Below the pieces are notes generated by a model. That model had not been told where the DNA came from. It saw only the letters and a program-made list of their open reading frames with translations, and searched no databases. This document shows, piece by piece, positions 44,954 to 56,000 of a stretch of DNA of 64,000 nucleotides. This stretch comes from Bombyx mori (Eukaryota; Arthropoda; Insecta; Lepidoptera; Bombycidae): positions 15,893,420-15,957,419 of the forward strand of contig NC_085124.1 of NCBI RefSeq assembly GCF_030269925.1, written 5' to 3'. How positions within the stretch are numbered: the first letter of the stretch is position 1; each line of letters opens with the position of its first letter. The position numbers and the translations under genes are program-made.

Positions 44954-45764
44954 TTTACGGCGCAGGCAAGAGTGTCGTAGGGAATTTGAGGACAAGTTGT
45001 ATTTGGAGATCCCTGTATAGGGGGGATCAGTCACTTATAGTATGTTAAATTAAAAATAATCACTCCAGTAATAATTACCGATAGGTCTAAAGTTAAAAGA
45101 TAAAAATCAAATAAGCAGTATTATCACTGTAGAAAACAAACACTGCACTATTCTGAGACTCTGGATGGAGTCTTGTCAAAAAGTTAAAATGTTTGTTAGG
45201 CTACTCCCTTTCCTATAGAGTTTAAATTCTCTTGTAAGAAAAGTTATGGAGGGTGATTTTTGGTGTGCAATCACTTAGGTGGATTTCGCAGTAAAAGTTT
45301 GTACGGTGAACGGGTTTTGGTCAATTTTTTGACGTTTCGCGCCAGCTAGAGGGTCGTGCGATACCTCAAAAGAAGCGTCTCGCCGAGCTCTAGCCAGTGG
45401 TATAGAATTTAAAGATTATTTAGAAGAAAAATCTTTTACTTTTCAGGAAAGCAAAAAATTTTTGACGTTTTTTGCAGGAAAATACAAAATTTTGATTTCC
45501 GGAAGCGCGGAACGCACTCCAGAAAGTAGGGCGGATCGGTAAGTATTTAAATAGGTAAGTTGGATTTGCAAAAGCAACAAAGTAACTTTGGAAAATAATA
45601 AATTTTTAAATATTTTCAGGTCGAAAAGGTGGGGGTGTCAAAAAATGACGTCACACCACTGCGATTCCTAGTTTGAAGGGTCGGTGCGTGCTTACAAGCC
45701 AGTTGCACTTTAAAATCACAAAAAACCGCTTCAAAATAAGCCTCTTGTAAGAAAAGTTATGGAG
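44954..45764 (-). promoter_or_regulatory. 5' UTR of C with 26-bp direct repeat
   Basis: An ~811-base AT-rich leader with no long frame. The 26 bases at its very 5' end (45742-45767 on the + strand, including the first telomere bases) recur at 45229-45254, 513 bases downstream in the transcript sense. Sequence after the two copies is not alike, so this is not a simple tandem monomer. It may record an older 5' end to which ~510 bases were later added. Confidence 0.6.
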
Positions 45765-46453
45765 GGTTAGGTTAGGTTAGGTTAGGTTAGGTTAGGTTAG
45801 GTTAGGTTAGGTTAGGTTAGGTTAGGTTAGGTTAGGTTAGGTTAGGTTAGGTTAGGTTAGGTTAGGTTAGGTTAGGTTAGGTTAGGTTAGGTTAGGTTAG
45901 GTTAGGTTAGGTTAGGTTAGGTTAGGTTAGGTTAGGTTAGGTTAGGTTAGGTTAGGTTAGGTTAGGTTAGGTTAGGTTAGGTTAGGTTAGGTTAGGTTAG
46001 GTTAGGTTAGGTTAGGTTAGGTTAGGTTAGGTTAGGTTAGGTTAGGTTAGGTTAGGTTAGGTTAGGTTAGGTTAGGTTAGGTTAGGTTAGGTTAGGTTAG
46101 GTTAGGTTAGGTTAGGTTAGGTTAGGTTAGGTTAGGTTAGGTTAGGTTAGGTTAGGTTAGGTTAGGTTAGGTTAGGTTAGGTTAGGTTAGGTTAGGTTAG
46201 GTTAGGTTAGGTTAGGTTAGGTTAGGTTAGGTTAGGTTAGGTTAGGTTAGGTTAGGTTAGGTTAGGTTAGGTTAGGTTAGGTTAGGTTAGGTTAGGTTAG
46301 GTTAGGTTAGGTTAGGTTAGGTTAGGTTAGGTTAGGTTAGGTTAGGTTAGGTTAGGTTAGGTTAGGTTAGGTTAGGTTAGGTTAGGTTAGGTTAGGTTAG
46401 GTTAGGTTAGGTTAGGTTAGGTTAGGTTAGGTTAGGTTAGGTTAGGTTAGGTT

Positions 46454-46456
<3 letters not shown>
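45765..46456 (+). repeat. (TTAGG)n, 692 bp, between C and D
   Basis: About 138 perfect units flanked by the 5' end of C and the poly(T) of D. No variant unit noticed by eye. Confidence 0.98.
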
Positions 46457-46503
<47 letters not shown>

Positions 46504-46508
<5 letters not shown>

Positions 46509-46943
46509 AATCTCTCCTCCAAATTAATTGGAGACCTGTTGTACCTCATTCATTCTAGTTCTATCAATCATCCTTCCGCATCTATACCCATACGTCACAT
46601 CCACGCACTTCTTTCACATTATTGCCGCTGGGATTTCGGCCTACTTTATCTAAACTCTATTTTTTATATTTTGTACAGGTTCAATAATTTTAAGTTCTTT
46701 TGTTTTATTATGTGACTTATAGCTATCACTCTACATTTAAACATTTATTATTTACACTATTCCTATTATCTAAGTTGCTTATTATCTATTTTCGTTTCTT
46801 ATATACTATTACAATTGTTAATATCTAATTTTTACAGTTTATTTACATTCTTATTTGCATATCTTATCTAACTTACATTATATTACTATTTCTTATCATA
46901 TGTTAATATATACTTATGATATACGTAATCATATGTGTGTCTA
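46504..46943 (-). promoter_or_regulatory. 3' UTR of D
   Basis: 440 bases, strongly AT-rich, no frame of note. Unlike C, no AATAAA lies immediately before the tail (the last bases read GATTAGTTTAAA). Confidence 0.6.
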
Positions 46944-49900
46944 TTATTTATTTTTACTTATGACTTTACTAACTATATCTTTACAATACGTTATAAAACT
47001 GTCTCTTACTTTTTTATTTTCCATAATGTTTTTTATTTCTATTGTACAAATTTGGATTTTTATCTTAGTTTCTAGGTCTTGTCTCTCCCGGCTAAATATG
47101 GCACATTCTGTTATAACGTGTAAGGGCGTTTCGTCGTATATTGAGTCGCATGGGCATGCCGGACTGTCTCTCAGCTTAAACCGATACAGATAAGACAGAA
47201 ACCCCCCGTGTCCAGTCATAAGTTGTGTCAATGTTTGGTCAAATTTCAGTTTCCTCACAATAGGGTACGCCGTCTCCACCCGTGGAAAGAAGGCCTTCGT
47301 GACCGATGCTGTTTCCCCGTCGTCATATCTACGGTGCCATTCTTTTATAGAGGTTCCCCTTATTTGCGTTTTAATATAGGACACCGGGCACGCGCTGTAG
47401 TCCGCTTTAGTTTTTAGTTTAAGGGCCGCTTCCTTTGCCAATTTGTCAGCTCTTTCATTTCCTTTAGTTCCCACGTGGGCCTTGATCCACAATATTTTTA
47501 TTATTTTGCCTATTCTTTGTAGTGCTATAATGTTCTCTCTAGCTTCCACGGCCAACGGGTGATAGCAATCATTGTTTACTAACGAGTCTAACGCCGCTCT
47601 TGAGTCACAAAAAATACAGAACTCACTCGCCTCTGATCCCATTATCACTCTAGTGGCCCTCGCCAGCGCCAACAACTCCGCCTGGTAGACTGTACAGTAG
47701 GGTTCGAGCCTATATCTTTTTGAGCCAACCTCGACTTCATCTTTCCATATGGACAGTGCTGCCCCGACTTTGCCTTCCATCTTACTCCCATCCGTGTAGA
47801 TGTGTAAGGCATTTTGGTCGTTCGTGGCTTCTAGTTCTGCACTATCCATAATAATTCCGTATTCAAGGTCGAGGTTTGCTGCCGGGTGCGCCATCCGATT
47901 TACAGGCACCGGTCTCTCTACCTCCCGATCGCCCACCACGCGCCGGAAGTGCCCCTTCCTTTCCTCATACAGCAAGGCTGCCTCCCGGATACGGATATCC
48001 AAAGGAAGCAGTCCGGCCAGCAGCAGGGCCGAGTTGAGTGAGACGGTCCTGTGTGCCTTAATAATTTTTTGCGCAAAGTCTCTCTGCAGCGTCCATAGGC
48101 GCCTCTGAACGCCCACCTTCTCCGCCGCCCGAGCCCAAGCGCTAGCCGCGTAAAGGACTATGGGCTCCACCACTGCAGAGTATATCGCTCGGATAACCTC
48201 GGGGTGGAGTCCCCAACTGACCCTGGCAGCTCTGGATAATTGCTTGTATATCTGCGCCACTCTCGCCCTAGTGTTGTCGACATGAGTGTTGAAAGTCAGT
48301 TTGCGGTCTATGGTCAACCCCAGGATCTTAATCTCGTCAACACTTTCAATAGGGATTCCCCCCATTTCCAGCCTTGGGACGTCATATTTGATTTTATTAG
48401 TAATTACCATAGACCGCGTCTTCTGCGGCGCAAATAACAGCTTGTTTTTTCTGCCCCATGCTCCGACGAGCTCCAGGATCAGATTTGCCCGTCGCTCAAT
48501 ATGCAACGCGTCATCACCATCGAAGACAATGACGACGTCGTCTGCATAAGCTTGGCAGAACTCCCCACGACCCTTTAGAGTCCTCAAAAGGGGATCGAGC
48601 AGGAGGTTCCAGAGGGTCGGACCCGCAATGGACCCTTGGACACAACCTTTTTCGGTTTTCTTATGGTGCTGTCCACCGGCGTAGCTCAAAGTTACCATTC
48701 TGTCTCTCAGGTAATCGTTCAACATCCTGCGGATGCCTATTGGGCAATCTTCCTCCGCCAGCCTTGTTTTGATCATCGGCCACCACGCCGAGTCGAATGC
48801 ACCCTGTATGTCCAGTGAGACGACCACGATCAGCTTCTTTAGCTCCAGCATGTTCCGTATGTGTCCCATCAGGTCATACAGGGCATCCTCGGTTCCTTTT
48901 TGTGGCGTGAAACCATACTGCGCCGCACTAGCTGTAGGGAGCAGGTGCCATCTCAACCGTCTCACTAGCATTCTCTCCAAAATCTTTCCTAAGACCGGGA
49001 GCAGACCGATTGGTCTATATGACTTCGGCGATGCGTAATCGGGCCTTCCCGGTTTCCGCAGTGCGACTACGGTCGCCCGTTTCCACACTCTCGGGAAACT
49101 ACCCAGCTCTAGGCACTTGTTGGTCAGCGCCAGTAGGAGACCCTCGTCCTGCCGGAAAGCCTGTGAGCAGATATCCGACGTCAGCCCGTCGGACCCCGGG
49201 GCCTTTTTCGGGTTGAAACTCCTCACCGAGTTTCGGAGCTCTGCCATCGTAAACGGTGGGTCATTGACTTCAGCATGAACCACATCGTTTAGTTGTTCTA
49301 CCCTTCTCCTGATATCTCGGTGTTCGGAAGTATCTTCCTCTTCGGAGTCCTCGGGGTAAAAAGTGTCGGTCAAATACCTGGCCGATTCCTCCGGCCCCAA
49401 CTGCCTCCCAGATACCATCAGCGGAATGTCTTCCGGGCGCTTCTTGGTCCGTCCTATTACCCTATATATTCCCTCCCAGAGACTCTCCCTATCCTGTTTC
49501 CCACAGAAGTCCTTCCAACTGTTTATCTTTGCCTTTTGAGCTTGTTCCTCATAATTTTGCTTCTCTTTCAGGTATTCGGCAATGACGTATCCCCTGCGGA
49601 CAGGCGCAGCACAGCGAATACGTCGCCTCATGGTCGTGACTTTCTTCTTCAAGGCTTCCAGTTCCCCGTTCCACCACGGCAAGGTAAGTAATTCTATCCT
49701 TTTTAGTTTCGGTATAGTTTCTTCGGCAGCCTCCACTATTATGTCATTATACTTCTTAGCTATTTCCTCCAGTTCACTCTTGTTATTTATTTTCCTTACT
49801 TTATCCTCGTTAATTGTAAATTTTATTTGTAGTTCTGCTAGTTTTGTCGTAAATTTATCCCAGTCTGCTTTTTTAGTGTTAAATTTTCTGGTTGTCCTAA

Positions 49901-50603
49901 TACACTTTTGCCCTACCTTTTTCTGTAAGTCCACCTCGAAAATGATCGTTCCGTGGTCAGATCCTATGAAGTCATCGACCGACCAGCTGTGTATTTTATC
50001 CATCATGTTTTCGGTGGAGACAGTAACGTCAATGTGGCTCTTAAGAGTCTTGTCTCCTCTTATCGTTCTGAAAGTAGGCTCGTCTCCCTCATTTAATATG
50101 TGCATTCCCATTTCTATGAAGGAGGATGCCATAAGTCTGCCCCTTTCGTCTTCTCTTTGGCTGTTCCACCACACACTCTTTGCGTTACAGTCCCCTCCCA
50201 TGATGATACCACAACCACCGAAACTTTTGTGGATGTTTCTCAGTTGTTCCAGGTACGGCTCTATGGGCTTCCCAGGCTCGAAGTAAAAGGACACCAGGAT
50301 GAGTTCAGAGGTCAGATTTCTGATTTTTACCACTGAGATGTTGTTTGTAGTATGTTCCAAGCATTGATAGACCTCAAGGTCATCGTCAAACACTGCTATC
50401 GCAGCTTTGACGACTTCCCCGGTATCGAAGACACTCTGCAGAATCTTTACCCCCCTGTAGTCTCTCATCCTTCTCGCACCACCCACATACGGCTCCTGGA
50501 TTAACGCTATTTTAATTTTTCGGCGTTGTGCCTCAACTATCAATTCTTCCGTTGCCAACAACTTGCGCTGGAGATTCACCTGGGTCACTCTATACCTTAG
50601 CAT
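46944..50603 (-). CDS. D ORF2: endonuclease / RT / RNase H, 1219 aa
   Basis: Start at the ATG (MLRYRVTQVNLQRK) four bases after the ORF1 stop TGA; an upstream TTG in frame is less likely. Endonuclease ~1-230: LIQEPYVGG, GGDCNAKSVWWNSQ, GSDHGTIIF. RT ~470-795: SYRPIGLLPVLGKILERML, QYGFTPQKGTEDALY, motif A LDIQGAFDSAWW (D598), KGCVQGSIAGPTLWN and YADD at 686-689. RNase H ~935-1060: YTDGSK (D938), YQAELLALARA, CDSRAALDSL, AHVGTKGNERADKLAKEA. C-terminal finger CPCDSIYDETPLHVITEC. All catalytic residues present; intact frame. Confidence 0.92.
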   Translation of the reverse strand: MLRYRVTQVNLQRKLLATEELIVEAQRRKIKIALIQEPYVGGARRMRDYRGVKILQSVFDTGEVVKAAIAVFDDDLEVYQCLEHTTNNISVVKIRNLTSELILVSFYFEPGKPIEPYLEQLRNIHKSFGGCGIIMGGDCNAKSVWWNSQREDERGRLMASSFIEMGMHILNEGDEPTFRTIRGDKTLKSHIDVTVSTENMMDKIHSWSVDDFIGSDHGTIIFEVDLQKKVGQKCIRTTRKFNTKKADWDKFTTKLAELQIKFTINEDKVRKINNKSELEEIAKKYNDIIVEAAEETIPKLKRIELLTLPWWNGELEALKKKVTTMRRRIRCAAPVRRGYVIAEYLKEKQNYEEQAQKAKINSWKDFCGKQDRESLWEGIYRVIGRTKKRPEDIPLMVSGRQLGPEESARYLTDTFYPEDSEEEDTSEHRDIRRRVEQLNDVVHAEVNDPPFTMAELRNSVRSFNPKKAPGSDGLTSDICSQAFRQDEGLLLALTNKCLELGSFPRVWKRATVVALRKPGRPDYASPKSYRPIGLLPVLGKILERMLVRRLRWHLLPTASAAQYGFTPQKGTEDALYDLMGHIRNMLELKKLIVVVSLDIQGAFDSAWWPMIKTRLAEEDCPIGIRRMLNDYLRDRMVTLSYAGGQHHKKTEKGCVQGSIAGPTLWNLLLDPLLRTLKGRGEFCQAYADDVVIVFDGDDALHIERRANLILELVGAWGRKNKLLFAPQKTRSMVITNKIKYDVPRLEMGGIPIESVDEIKILGLTIDRKLTFNTHVDNTRARVAQIYKQLSRAARVSWGLHPEVIRAIYSAVVEPIVLYAASAWARAAEKVGVQRRLWTLQRDFAQKIIKAHRTVSLNSALLLAGLLPLDIRIREAALLYEERKGHFRRVVGDREVERPVPVNRMAHPAANLDLEYGIIMDSAELEATNDQNALHIYTDGSKMEGKVGAALSIWKDEVEVGSKRYRLEPYCTVYQAELLALARATRVIMGSEASEFCIFCDSRAALDSLVNNDCYHPLAVEARENIIALQRIGKIIKILWIKAHVGTKGNERADKLAKEAALKLKTKADYSACPVSYIKTQIRGTSIKEWHRRYDDGETASVTKAFFPRVETAYPIVRKLKFDQTLTQLMTGHGGFLSYLYRFKLRDSPACPCDSIYDETPLHVITECAIFSRERQDLETKIKIQICTIEIKNIMENKKVRDSFITYCKDIVSKVISKNK

Positions 50604-50607
50604 GCCC

Positions 50608-51882
50608 TCAGCAATACGCAACCCTAGATCTTGCCAGGGTGTCCCACTTCCTTCTTACTGGACACTCCTGACTATATACACTATGACTGGTCTTTATTGC
50701 CTTAGCCCTCTGGCAGTTCACGCAACTGGGTTCCTCCGCATCTTGCCATTTAGTGCACTGGGCTCGGAGATGGTTCCCACCACAATGACCGCACGCAACC
50801 TCCTGTTCCTGGCAAAAACGGCGACCGTGTCCATATCCCAGGCATTGCGAACACTGCACTAAGGGGGACTGATCAGCGACCCTGACGCGCTGCATATCCA
50901 CATGCACAGCCCCGGCCTCTGTGAGCCGGTTCCACACCTGTGGCGATACCCTCAGGACCACATGTACCGTCAGTGGGTTCCTCGCTCTTCGCCTATATAA
51001 CATTTCAATCCTATATTCGTCATTTCCTAAGCCCTGGAACAGGTGCCTATTTTGGTTTTTTATAGACTTCATTATATCCTCGTCCGAGTTTGACTGCAAG
51101 ACTCCATATAGAATTACTAGTGGGTCTTTGGCTTTTATGTCCTCGATGGTTAGCCCTTCCTGCTCTCTTATCTTGTCTTTAACTCTATCCATTTCCTTTC
51201 CATCCTTGCATCCCACTATAATTTTCCTATCTTTAACTTTCCTTATTTTATCTACCTTTATCTCTTCGTCCCTCGCATTAACAGTTTTCCTGATTTTTTC
51301 CAGGACTTGGTCTCCCGTGTCTGTCTCGTCGGTCGAGGTTATCATCACGGTATGAAGTGTTCTTTTAGGAGAATTTGTCTTTTGTGTTCCTCCAGCCACC
51401 ACACCAGCGTAGGTCATCTTCTCCATCGTTTCCCTGTGCAGTGTCAGCTGGTCCTGCAGTTGTTTGATTTTGCCATTGCTGTCCGCCAATAGCTCACCGT
51501 GCTCCTTCAGGATGTCTCTGAGTTCCTTCTGTTCTGAAGGGGGGTGCTGCGTGGACACAGGTTGAGGGAGTTTCTCTCCTCCCTGCACGCCACTACCCTT
51601 TTTTCTATCGGATTCAGCTTCCTTAACTAGAACAAAAAGTCGCTCCACCGATATCTTTACCGCCTCCTTTATTTCGGTTTTTATATTTTTCGAATTGCTG
51701 AGGCCGATCATCACCCTAGTCAGGCAACCCCTGGCCTCAGCAACCCGGTCCAGTTTGTCATATGGGCTCCTGGTCTCCAACCGTGCTGTCGCTGTGTCCG
51801 TCATAGAAGTCCTTTTAGCGTTTCCGGGGGGAACTGTCTCATCTGTACTCCTCTTGGGAGGGGTTCTTGATGCGGCGTACAT
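50608..51882 (-). CDS. D ORF1: Gag-like RNA-binding protein, 424 aa
   Basis: Starts MYAASRTPPKRSTDE. Contains a heptad-rich segment at ~130-180 (LRDILKEHGELLADSNGKIKQL), a domain shared with C around ~195-330 (HTVMITSTDETDTGDQVLEKI) and three zinc knuckles at 344-407: CSQCLGYGHGRRFC, CGHCGGNHLRAQC and CVNC...H...C. The C-terminus PVRRKWDTLARSRVAYC matches that of C. Shorter than C ORF1 by ~70 residues, mainly in the Pro/Gln-rich N-terminal part. ORF2 follows after four bases. Confidence 0.9.
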   Translation of the reverse strand: MYAASRTPPKRSTDETVPPGNAKRTSMTDTATARLETRSPYDKLDRVAEARGCLTRVMIGLSNSKNIKTEIKEAVKISVERLFVLVKEAESDRKKGSGVQGGEKLPQPVSTQHPPSEQKELRDILKEHGELLADSNGKIKQLQDQLTLHRETMEKMTYAGVVAGGTQKTNSPKRTLHTVMITSTDETDTGDQVLEKIRKTVNARDEEIKVDKIRKVKDRKIIVGCKDGKEMDRVKDKIREQEGLTIEDIKAKDPLVILYGVLQSNSDEDIMKSIKNQNRHLFQGLGNDEYRIEMLYRRRARNPLTVHVVLRVSPQVWNRLTEAGAVHVDMQRVRVADQSPLVQCSQCLGYGHGRRFCQEQEVACGHCGGNHLRAQCTKWQDAEEPSCVNCQRAKAIKTSHSVYSQECPVRRKWDTLARSRVAYC

Positions 51883-53060
51883 CTTGTTTGAGAGATTAGA
51901 GTCAATTATTATAAAACAAAGTGATCCCCAATGACTGTTACTAGTTGTGTTACTTCAAAGTTTGTATAAGTTGTATATTTAACAGTTTAACAGCAGCCAG
52001 TAATCAGAGATCACATACAGTCTAAGTAATAATAACTTAAATTAACATTGACAAAATATGTCAATTATATTAAAGTCAACTTATATCTAATATCACTAAC
52101 TATATAGTATCCTATAATATCAATAATTTTTTTTTTTTATACTAAGCTTAAAACTATCTATATAAATAAGTCTGCTGTTTTTCACGTCGTCGATATGTCC
52201 CACTTATATACACTTTCCTAATTTTGTCTATTTTAGAGGTTATAAACACATTTTATGTAATAACTTTTTTTATATATGTTCCTGGGTGATGCGGTTTTTA
52301 CTGTTGTAAATGTCTCGACGAGGCGCGTCTTTTGGTATATCGCACTCCCGCCGCACTGCCCCAGAACTGGGACCACGTGTCCACGTGGGTTTAAGAAAAA
52401 ACACTATAACTCCGGAAAATCTTACCGGAAAAATCGGCGAGTGGTGTCGTTGTATAGCCCGTCGAAGCGCCGTTCTCGACGCACCAAAAAACTCACAGGT
52501 CGTCACTCTAAATCCAGAGAAAAATGCACTTTTGTGTCCCGAGCACGTGGTCACAAAATGTTTTTCACTCTATCTCTTTTCACAGCTTATTCCGGATGAT
52601 GCTGTTTACACGTCCGTGTTTGTCTCGTCAAGGCGCTTCTGTTGGTATATCACACTCCTGTCGGACTGCCCTATTTCTAGGACCACGTGGCCACGTGGTT
52701 TCGAGAAAAAGTGTTGTATCTCCGGATACTTTCACTGGAAAAATCTGAAATTGGGGTGGAAGGTGTGCGGCACCGTGTGCTATAGAAATACACTTGAAAA
52801 ACCACACGTCGTCGATCAATATCGAGCGGCGCACGCCACTTTGTGTTCCAAGCACGTGGTTTTTTCAGGTTTTCCGGAATAACTCCTGAACCCGTCGTCT
52901 CCGAAGCACGCGGTTTTCAGCGTCGGCTTCCTTGTCACTGTCCGCTTCTTTTAAGACCACTTTCACTGCAATCCATGCACTTGACACTATTTTTCGGATT
53001 TTTTAAACGCGGAGCGATGTATTTTCGTGGCGCTCGCGGTCGTGGCTGCCAGCAGACTCG
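51883..53060 (-). promoter_or_regulatory. 5' UTR of D
   Basis: 1178-base leader. The part next to ORF1 (51883-52280) is very AT-rich; the 5' part (52281-53060) is more balanced and contains two ~310-bp tandem monomers (see separate entry) plus ~160 bases of different sequence before the telomere junction at GACTCG/GGTTAGG. Repeated 5' UTR units act as promoter monomers in some LINEs such as mouse L1; that role is only a possibility here. Confidence 0.65.
52281..52899 (-). repeat. Two ~310-bp tandem monomers in the D 5' UTR
   Basis: Anchors recur at a constant 309-310-base offset: TGTCTCG(A/T)C at 52311 and 52621; GACCACGTG(T/G)CCACGTGG at 52371 and 52681; GGTATATC(G/A)CACTCC in between; GAAAAATC near 52428 and 52738; GCACGTGGT at 52543 and 52852. 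The copies are diverged (I estimate roughly three quarters identity by eye), so the duplication is old. A short TTCCGGA at ~52873 may begin a third, decayed unit. The CACGTG E-box-like core appears more than once in each monomer. Confidence 0.75.
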
Positions 53061-56000
53061 GGTTAGGTTAGGTTAGGTTAGGTTAGGTTAGGTTAGGTTA
53101 GGTTAGGTTAGGTTAGGTTAGGTTAGGTTAGGTTAGGTTAGGTTAGGTTAGGTTAGGTTAGGTTAGGTTAGGTTAGGTTAGGTTAGGTTAGGTTAGGTTA
53201 GGTTAGGTTAGGTTAGGTTAGGTTAGGTTAGGTTAGGTTAGGTTAGGTTAGGTTAGGTTAGGTTAGGTTAGGTTAGGTTAGGTTAGGTTAGGTTAGGTTA
53301 GGTTAGGTTAGGTTAGGTTAGGTTAGGTTAGGTTAGGTTAGGTTAGGTTAGGTTAGGTTAGGTTAGGTTAGGTTAGGTTAGGTTAGGTTAGGTTAGGTTA
53401 GGTTAGGTTAGGTTAGGTTAGGTTAGGTTAGGTTAGGTTAGGTTAGGTTAGGTTAGGTTAGGTTAGGTTAGGTTAGGTTAGGTTAGGTTAGGTTAGGTTA
53501 GGTTAGGTTAGGTTAGGTTAGGTTAGGTTAGGTTAGGTTAGGTTAGGTTAGGTTAGGTTAGGTTAGGTTAGGTTAGGTTAGGTTAGGTTAGGTTAGGTTA
53601 GGTTAGGTTAGGTTAGGTTAGGTTAGGTTAGGTTAGGTTAGGTTAGGTTAGGTTAGGTTAGGTTAGGTTAGGTTAGGTTAGGTTAGGTTAGGTTAGGTTA
53701 GGTTAGGTTAGGTTAGGTTAGGTTAGGTTAGGTTAGGTTAGGTTAGGTTAGGTTAGGTTAGGTTAGGTTAGGTTAGGTTAGGTTAGGTTAGGTTAGGTTA
53801 GGTTAGGTTAGGTTAGGTTAGGTTAGGTTAGGTTAGGTTAGGTTAGGTTAGGTTAGGTTAGGTTAGGTTAGGTTAGGTTAGGTTAGGTTAGGTTAGGTTA
53901 GGTTAGGTTAGGTTAGGTTAGGTTAGGTTAGGTTAGGTTAGGTTAGGTTAGGTTAGGTTAGGTTAGGTTAGGTTAGGTTAGGTTAGGTTAGGTTAGGTTA
54001 GGTTAGGTTAGGTTAGGTTAGGTTAGGTTAGGTTAGGTTAGGTTAGGTTAGGTTAGGTTAGGTTAGGTTAGGTTAGGTTAGGTTAGGTTAGGTTAGGTTA
54101 GGTTAGGTTAGGTTAGGTTAGGTTAGGTTAGGTTAGGTTAGGTTAGGTTAGGTTAGGTTAGGTTAGGTTAGGTTAGGTTAGGTTAGGTTAGGTTAGGTTA
54201 GGTTAGGTTAGGTTAGGTTAGGTTAGGTTAGGTTAGGTTAGGTTAGGTTAGGTTAGGTTAGGTTAGGTTAGGTTAGGTTAGGTTAGGTTAGGTTAGGTTA
54301 GGTTAGGTTAGGTTAGGTTAGGTTAGGTTAGGTTAGGTTAGGTTAGGTTAGGTTAGGTTAGGTTAGGTTAGGTTAGGTTAGGTTAGGTTAGGTTAGGTTA
54401 GGTTAGGTTAGGTTAGGTTAGGTTAGGTTAGGTTAGGTTAGGTTAGGTTAGGTTAGGTTAGGTTAGGTTAGGTTAGGTTAGGTTAGGTTAGGTTAGGTTA
54501 GGTTAGGTTAGGTTAGGTTAGGTTAGGTTAGGTTAGGTTAGGTTAGGTTAGGTTAGGTTAGGTTAGGTTAGGTTAGGTTAGGTTAGGTTAGGTTAGGTTA
54601 GGTTAGGTTAGGTTAGGTTAGGTTAGGTTAGGTTAGGTTAGGTTAGGTTAGGTTAGGTTAGGTTAGGTTAGGTTAGGTTAGGTTAGGTTAGGTTAGGTTA
54701 GGTTAGGTTAGGTTAGGTTAGGTTAGGTTAGGTTAGGTTAGGTTAGGTTAGGTTAGGTTAGGTTAGGTTAGGTTAGGTTAGGTTAGGTTAGGTTAGGTTA
54801 GGTTAGGTTAGGTTAGGTTAGGTTAGGTTAGGTTAGGTTAGGTTAGGTTAGGTTAGGTTAGGTTAGGTTAGGTTAGGTTAGGTTAGGTTAGGTTAGGTTA
54901 GGTTAGGTTAGGTTAGGTTAGGTTAGGTTAGGTTAGGTTAGGTTAGGTTAGGTTAGGTTAGGTTAGGTTAGGTTAGGTTAGGTTAGGTTAGGTTAGGTTA
55001 GGTTAGGTTAGGTTAGGTTAGGTTAGGTTAGGTTAGGTTAGGTTAGGTTAGGTTAGGTTAGGTTAGGTTAGGTTAGGTTAGGTTAGGTTAGGTTAGGTTA
55101 GGTTAGGTTAGGTTAGGTTAGGTTAGGTTAGGTTAGGTTAGGTTAGGTTAGGTTAGGTTAGGTTAGGTTAGGTTAGGTTAGGTTAGGTTAGGTTAGGTTA
55201 GGTTAGGTTAGGTTAGGTTAGGTTAGGTTAGGTTAGGTTAGGTTAGGTTAGGTTAGGTTAGGTTAGGTTAGGTTAGGTTAGGTTAGGTTAGGTTAGGTTA
55301 GGTTAGGTTAGGTTAGGTTAGGTTAGGTTAGGTTAGGTTAGGTTAGGTTAGGTTAGGTTAGGTTAGGTTAGGTTAGGTTAGGTTAGGTTAGGTTAGGTTA
55401 GGTTAGGTTAGGTTAGGTTAGGTTAGGTTAGGTTAGGTTAGGTTAGGTTAGGTTAGGTTAGGTTAGGTTAGGTTAGGTTAGGTTAGGTTAGGTTAGGTTA
55501 GGTTAGGTTAGGTTAGGTTAGGTTAGGTTAGGTTAGGTTAGGTTAGGTTAGGTTAGGTTAGGTTAGGTTAGGTTAGGTTAGGTTAGGTTAGGTTAGGTTA
55601 GGTTAGGTTAGGTTAGGTTAGGTTAGGTTAGGTTAGGTTAGGTTAGGTTAGGTTAGGTTAGGTTAGGTTAGGTTAGGTTAGGTTAGGTTAGGTTAGGTTA
55701 GGTTAGGTTAGGTTAGGTTAGGTTAGGTTAGGTTAGGTTAGGTTAGGTTAGGTTAGGTTAGGTTAGGTTAGGTTAGGTTAGGTTAGGTTAGGTTAGGTTA
55801 GGTTAGGTTAGGTTAGGTTAGGTTAGGTTAGGTTAGGTTAGGTTAGGTTAGGTTAGGTTAGGTTAGGTTAGGTTAGGTTAGGTTAGGTTAGGTTAGGTTA
55901 GGTTAGGTTAGGTTAGGTTAGGTTAGGTTAGGTTAGGTTAGGTTAGGTTAGGTTAGGTTAGGTTAGGTTAGGTTAGGTTAGGTTAGGTTAGGTTAGGTTA

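Larger units (their letters stand above)
39535..45764 (-). mobile_element. Element C: full-length TRAS-orientation LINE with RNase H
   Basis: Read on the - strand: 5' UTR 45764-44954, ORF1 44953-43472, ORF2 43467-39796, 3' UTR 39795-39563 and a poly(A) seen as 28 T at 39535-39562. AATAAA (complement at 39565-39570) stands just before the tail. It is inserted into (TTAGG)n on both sides in the orientation opposite to A and B, as TRAS elements are relative to SART (established knowledge). Base composition is clearly less GC-rich than A/B. Membership of the R1 clade is inferred from protein motifs; whether it is a TRAS family proper needs phylogeny. Confidence 0.88.
46457..53060 (-). mobile_element. 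Element D: full-length TRAS-orientation LINE with RNase H
   Basis: Read on the - strand: 5' UTR 53060-51883, ORF1 51882-50608, ORF2 50603-46944, 3' UTR 46943-46504, poly(A) seen as 47 T at 46457-46503. Flanked by (TTAGG)n on both sides. Same plan and orientation as C, but clearly a different family: protein identity is partial, and UTRs are unrelated by eye. It is the most distal element in the window. Confidence 0.9.

Noticed and set aside
52276..52882. Frames of ~100-190 codons on the + strand in the D 5' UTR
   Set aside because: They lie antisense to the leader, lack domains, and their partial mutual similarity comes from the underlying 310-bp monomers.
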